Origin: UBA2336 sp964597075
GTDB lineage: Bacteria > Bacteroidota > Bacteroidia > Cytophagales > Cyclobacteriaceae
DNA length: 9,186 nt
Reading direction: 5' to 3'
Assembly: GCA_964597075.1 (NCBI GenBank)
Contig: CAZQXC010000103.1
Coordinates: 1 to 9,186, forward strand
Every line of letters begins with the position of its first letter. Positions within the stretch are counted from its first letter, which is position 1. The notes beneath the pieces were generated by a model. It saw only the letters and a program-made list of their open reading frames with translations, was not told the origin of the DNA and did not search any database. Shown here one piece after another: positions 7,124-9,186 of this stretch. The position numbers were made by a program, and so were the translations under genes.

Positions 7124-7164
7124 AACAGTGCAAATTTAAAATAAAATTTTAAATTTGCACTGTT
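7124..7164. promoter_or_regulatory. Perfect 19-bp palindrome with promoter boxes on both strands, abutting the ATPase start codon
   Basis: 7124-7142 and 7146-7164 are exact reverse complements separated by AAA. The right arm contains TAAATTTG (7150-7157), an exact Bacteroidota -7 consensus on the plus strand. By symmetry the left arm carries the same box for the minus strand (7131-7138). The palindrome ends at the base before ATG 7165, so a transcript from the plus box would begin at or within a few bases of the start codon (leaderless). It may be an operator, a bidirectional promoter, or an RNA hairpin; no -33 TTTG is evident at 19 bases spacing. Confidence 0.6.
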
Positions 7165-8316
7165 ATGTTTGCCAGAAATATAGAAGAAAGCATACGGAAA
7201 CTGATTACGACATTTCCGTCTGTGGCATTGCTCGGCCCCCGGCAAGTGGGTAAAACCACCCTTGCCAAAACCATTATGAGCAAAGTCAAAAATACGGTGT
7301 ACTTGGATCTGGAGGATCGAGATGATTTCAATGCCCTGCAAAACCCCAAATTGTTCTTTGAAAACTACCGGAATACATTGGTGGTGATTGATGAAGTGCA
7401 ACGGATGCCCGAACTTTTTCCAACGCTAAGGGCGGAAATTGACGCCCACAGAAAAGCAGGACGTTTTTTATTACTTGGCTCGGCAAGTCCCGATTTGCTT
7501 AAAAAGAGTTCAGAAACCTTGGCGGGAAGGATTGTATTCAAAGAACTCTCGCCTTTGCTTTTAAGCGAAGTATATCCCGACATCGTTTATGAAAAACACT
7601 GGTTGCGGGGCGGTTATCCTGAAGCGTTGAAGCAAAAGAACATTGCCCTTTGGAATACCTGGCATGCTTCCTTTTTACGAACGTATGTAGAAAAGGATTT
7701 GCCCGCTTTGGGCCTGGCCTCGCCTTCACTTATGATTACTCGGTTGTTTCAAATGCTCGCATACAACCAGGGGCAACTACTAAACAAAAGTGAGTACGCC
7801 ATGGCATTAGGCGTTTCCGTACCAACGGTGAGTAACATATTGGATTATTTATCCTATGCTTACCTGATCCGTTTTTTGCCACCCTATGCCACAAACGTAA
7901 AGAAGCGGATTGTTAAATCACCTAAAGTTTACATTCGCGATAGCGGGATGTTGCATCATTTACTAGGTATCAGTCAAACAAAAGACCTGTTAGCTAATCC
8001 AAAGGCCGGATTTTCGTGGGAAGGATATGTAATTGAGCAAATCGTGAATCACTACGAAGACGATAAAAACTTTTACCATTACCGTACACAAGGCGGCACA
8101 GAAGCAGACCTGGTGATTGCCCGCTACAACAAGCCCTTGCATATTGTGGAAATAAAAATGGGTAGTGAACCACGGGTAAGCAAAAGCCTGTTAAACAGCA
8201 TGGTGGATTTGGGTGTAAAACAAGCCAGCATCATTATTCCCGGAACATCTATCTCGTTTCCGGCAGAAAAAGGAGTAACCGTATGCTCATTAGATACCTT
8301 TCTTTCAACCATGTAA
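7165..8316 (+). CDS. AAA+ ATPase with C-terminal DUF4143 (PD-(D/E)XK-like) domain
   Basis: This 383-residue cytoplasmic ATPase belongs to the AAA_14/DUF4143 family and is full length. Walker A is GPRQVGKTT (24-32), Walker B is LVVIDEVQ (72-79, Asp76-Glu77), and a sensor-like GSAS is at 105-108. RGGYPEA (148-154) marks the family. A helix-turn-helix-like region lies around 205-235 (EYAMALGVSVPTVSNILDYL at 210-229), and VYIRDSGMLHHLLGI (255-269) is also typical. The C-terminal part has a nuclease-fold pattern, with Asp315 in GTEADLVI and Glu329-x-Lys331 in VEIKMG. Family members are abundant, patchily distributed and often flank mobile DNA; their role is not established. The ATG directly abuts the palindromic promoter. 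No partner gene lies in the same operon. It sits between two copies of the rho 3' end and uses the second copy's terminator. Confidence 0.9.
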   Translation: MFARNIEESIRKLITTFPSVALLGPRQVGKTTLAKTIMSKVKNTVYLDLEDRDDFNALQNPKLFFENYRNTLVVIDEVQRMPELFPTLRAEIDAHRKAGRFLLLGSASPDLLKKSSETLAGRIVFKELSPLLLSEVYPDIVYEKHWLRGGYPEALKQKNIALWNTWHASFLRTYVEKDLPALGLASPSLMITRLFQMLAYNQGQLLNKSEYAMALGVSVPTVSNILDYLSYAYLIRFLPPYATNVKKRIVKSPKVYIRDSGMLHHLLGISQTKDLLANPKAGFSWEGYVIEQIVNHYEDDKNFYHYRTQGGTEADLVIARYNKPLHIVEIKMGSEPRVSKSLLNSMVDLGVKQASIIIPGTSISFPAEKGVTVCSLDTFLSTM

Positions 8317-8336
8317 TTGGGGTCACAGGCAGCTGA

Positions 8337-8372
8337 AACACAGAAGAGTTTTTGGTATCGATGAATGGATAG
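8337..8372 (+). pseudogene. Remnant of a second rho 3' end (last 11 codons and stop)
   Basis: In frame this reads N-T-E-E-F-L-V-S-M-N-G-stop, against N-N-Q-E-F-L-L-S-M-N-G-stop at the end of the intact rho: 8 of 11 residues are identical. The codon just before is TGA where rho has CGA (Arg501). Upstream of that I see no further rho similarity. Several differences are synonymous (TTC/TTT, GGG/GGA, TAA/TAG). It has no start and cannot be expressed as a protein; it is a positional relic attached to the terminator copy. Confidence 0.75.
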
Positions 8373-8400
8373 TTTCAATTAGCCAATTATCAATGATATG

Positions 8401-8436
8401 ATCAGCCAATGAAGAATTCTGGTGGCTGATTTTTTT
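8401..8436 (+). terminator. Intrinsic terminator (duplicated rho terminator) serving the ATPase gene
   Basis: ATCAGCCA (8401-8408) pairs with TGGCTGAT (8423-8430), an 8-bp stem with a 14-base loop, followed by seven T (8430-8436). The ninth pair of the first copy is lost here (A8409 against G8422). It is well placed to end transcription of the ATPase gene. On the minus strand it lacks a U-tract, so it would not serve the toxin gene. Confidence 0.82.
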
Positions 8437-8445
8437 AGATTGCTA

Positions 8446-8883
8446 TTACCGCTTCTCGCGTTTTTGACGCCATTTGTAGAGATCATCCGTGGAAATGAAA
8501 CTTGAGAATCCCTTTTTCAATAGCCCCCTAACAAGTTCCTTATCCCCGCTCCATATTTTACCGCGAAAAAGCAATATAGTGTGCATCATTTGGATCAACA
8601 TCTTCCACTAAATTGATCGCATACAGCCAAAAATATTCCTTTATCTGCTCTTCTGAAATAAATGTTATGTCTTTGCAAACCTGAATTCTGACTCACGGAT
8701 ATCTTGCAGAGTCATTTTTGAAATCCTGGTGAGTTTTGAATAATTCTTTCTGATCTCCATTCTCAGAAAATCTGGAGCAATAAAGTCTATTATTCCTTTC
8801 GAATTAATAAGCAGGTCACCAATCTTTCCATTAGAGTTTAAGATGCCACTGAAAACGATATTAGCATCAACGATTATCCTCAC
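8446..8883 (-). pseudogene. PIN-domain toxin (VapC-like), frame-disrupted
   Basis: The first frame starts at GTG 8881-8883 and gives RIIVDANIVFSGIL, a PIN-domain opening with the first catalytic Asp6. It then stops at 8665-8667. The expected protein continues in a second frame from about 8683 (QVCKDITFISEEQIKE, then DVDPNDAHYIA, carrying a conserved Asp). From about 8566 it returns to the first frame (FRGKIWSGDKELVRGLLKKG, with the last acidic Asp of the fold), ending at TAA 8446-8448. The first break fits loss of one T in a TT run near GAATTC (8683-8688). The second fits loss of about 11 bases near 8563-8572, because the spacing to SGD is four residues short of usual PIN proteins. An intact product would be an RNase toxin of about 150 residues. 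A base-calling error could explain the first break but hardly the second. Confidence 0.75.
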
Positions 8884-9086
8884 TTAGTAAATCGTTTACG
8901 GTTCTTTTTCCACCACGAAGCATTCACCTGATCAGCCAGTTTATCAATATCCGACTGCTTCGCGCGTGATCTAGCCGTTGCCTCAAGGTATTTTATATAA
9001 TCAATTAGTCTTTGTAGGCCGAAACTATCTACCGATGAAGAAACTGTAATTGTTATTTTATCATTTTTTGTTCGTTCAATGAGCAT
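8880..9086 (-). CDS. Antitoxin-like small protein upstream of the PIN gene
   Basis: This 68-residue protein has a short N-terminal beta-like segment (DKITITVSS), a helical middle (LQRLIDYIKYLEATARS), and a basic, tryptophan-containing tail (SWWKKNRKRF). It resembles the short proteins that precede PIN-domain toxins in Bacteroidota, which act as antitoxins and bind the toxin through the C-terminal part; that role is inferred from context. Its TGA stop overlaps the toxin GTG start by four bases (GTGA, 8880-8883), the classic translational coupling of toxin-antitoxin pairs. The ATG at 9084-9086 is the only reasonable start. The frame is intact although its partner is broken. No clear promoter box is visible upstream. 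Confidence 0.65.
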   Translation of the reverse strand: MLIERTKNDKITITVSSSVDSFGLQRLIDYIKYLEATARSRAKQSDIDKLADQVNASWWKKNRKRFTK

Positions 9087-9142
9087 AACTCACATTTTTA
9101 TTTAACTATTAAAATTAGCAAAAAAATATCACTTTGGAACCC

Positions 9143-9186
9143 ATGCTTACCCTACCCATTGATGGGTCTGAATTGGCGATGGAATT
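9143..9186 (+). CDS. Possible start of a rightward gene (cut by window edge)
   Basis: An ATG at 9143 opens a frame without stop to the window end, giving MLTLPIDGSELAME. CACTTTGG lies 11-18 bases... upstream and loosely recalls a -7 box, as does the short distance to the ATG. Fourteen residues are too few to name a family, and the frame could be chance. The gap 9087-9142 holds AT-rich sequence only, presumably the shared upstream region of this frame and the leftward antitoxin gene. Confidence 0.3.
   Translation, partial: MLTLPIDGSELAME

Larger units (their letters stand above)
7045..8436 (+). mobile_element. Candidate inserted cargo unit: ATPase gene bracketed by rho-tail repeats
   Basis: The unit runs from just after the rho terminator to the end of the second terminator copy; repeat-to-repeat distance is 1391 bp. 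Contents in order: 79 bases with nothing recognisable (7045-7123), the palindromic promoter (7124-7164), the AAA/DUF4143 ATPase gene, a 20-base spacer, and the duplicated rho tail with terminator. No transposase, integrase or classical terminal inverted repeats are present. If this is mobile, it moves by enzymes encoded elsewhere or spread by homologous recombination. The duplication is seen directly; that it marks an insertion is inference. Confidence 0.4.
8337..8436 (+). repeat. Direct repeat copy 2: rho 3' end plus terminator
   Basis: This is the second copy of the segment at 6946-7044, lying 20 bases after the ATPase stop codon. It keeps the sequence CAATTAGCCAATTAT then AATGATATGATCAGCCAATG of the first copy, with single-base changes. 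The non-coding part is better conserved (53 of 58) than the coding part (27 of 36). Confidence 0.85.

Noticed and set aside
7057..7401. 114-codon minus-strand frame covering the palindrome and the ATPase start
   Set aside because: It overlaps the conserved Walker A coding region in antisense and shows no recognisable features. It is a shadow of the ATPase gene.
8124..8378. 84-codon minus-strand frame across the ATPase end and the rho-tail copy
   Set aside because: It is antisense to the well-supported DUF4143 C-terminus and to the terminator copy, with no plausible product.
9154..9167. Palindrome ACCCAT-TG-ATGGGT as an operator
   Set aside because: It lies inside the possible reading frame starting at 9143, and 6-bp arms are expected by chance at this scale.
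1..9186. tRNA or rRNA genes and CRISPR arrays
   Set aside because: No cloverleaf-like segment, rRNA signature or regularly spaced direct repeat was found by eye on either strand. The only clear direct repeat is the two-copy rho tail.

Overview
The window looks chromosomal and comes from a member of the Bacteroidota, most likely a Cytophagales-type organism. Three things support this. Rho carries the long charged, proline-rich N-terminal insertion seen in that phylum. Several genes have TAnnTTTG-type -7 boxes and lack Shine-Dalgarno motifs. The DUF4286 protein, the larger TspO-like membrane protein and the lipoprotein-type S9 peptidase are also typical of the group. The assignment rests on protein and promoter character only; no search was run.

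Layout, left to right. Positions 1-900 hold the 3' end of a DUF4286 gene (+), which converges with an SSAT-like GNAT acetyltransferase gene (-). An intergenic stretch follows with a mosaic palindromic repeat inside a 21-bp imperfect inverted repeat (698-842). Positions 903-5169 hold a secreted or anchored prolyl oligopeptidase lipoprotein (-), a TspO/tryptophan-rich sensory-like membrane protein (+), and seryl-tRNA synthetase (-), whose 3' end overlaps the membrane protein gene. A divergent 273-bp spacer then leads to rho (5443-6981, +). The spacer has a good Bacteroidota promoter and a C-rich, G-poor leader, as expected if Rho controls its own transcription.

Positions 6946-9100 look like an accessory slot. 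The last 11 codons of rho, its stop and its intrinsic terminator are present a second time at 8337-8436. Between the two copies lies one gene: an AAA+ ATPase with a DUF4143 (PD-(D/E)XK-like) C-terminus. A perfect 19-bp palindrome ends at the base before its ATG and contains a -7 box on each strand, which suggests a leaderless, possibly self-regulated transcript. To the right is a type II toxin-antitoxin pair (-): the antitoxin is intact and the PIN-domain toxin is broken by two frame disruptions. The last 44 bases may start another gene.

The housekeeping genes (serS, rho) are ordinary. The most unusual structure is the duplicated rho 3' end and terminator bracketing the ATPase gene. It reads like the scar of a small integration, or of recombination that used the rho tail as its site. 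The duplicated terminator now appears to end the ATPase transcript.
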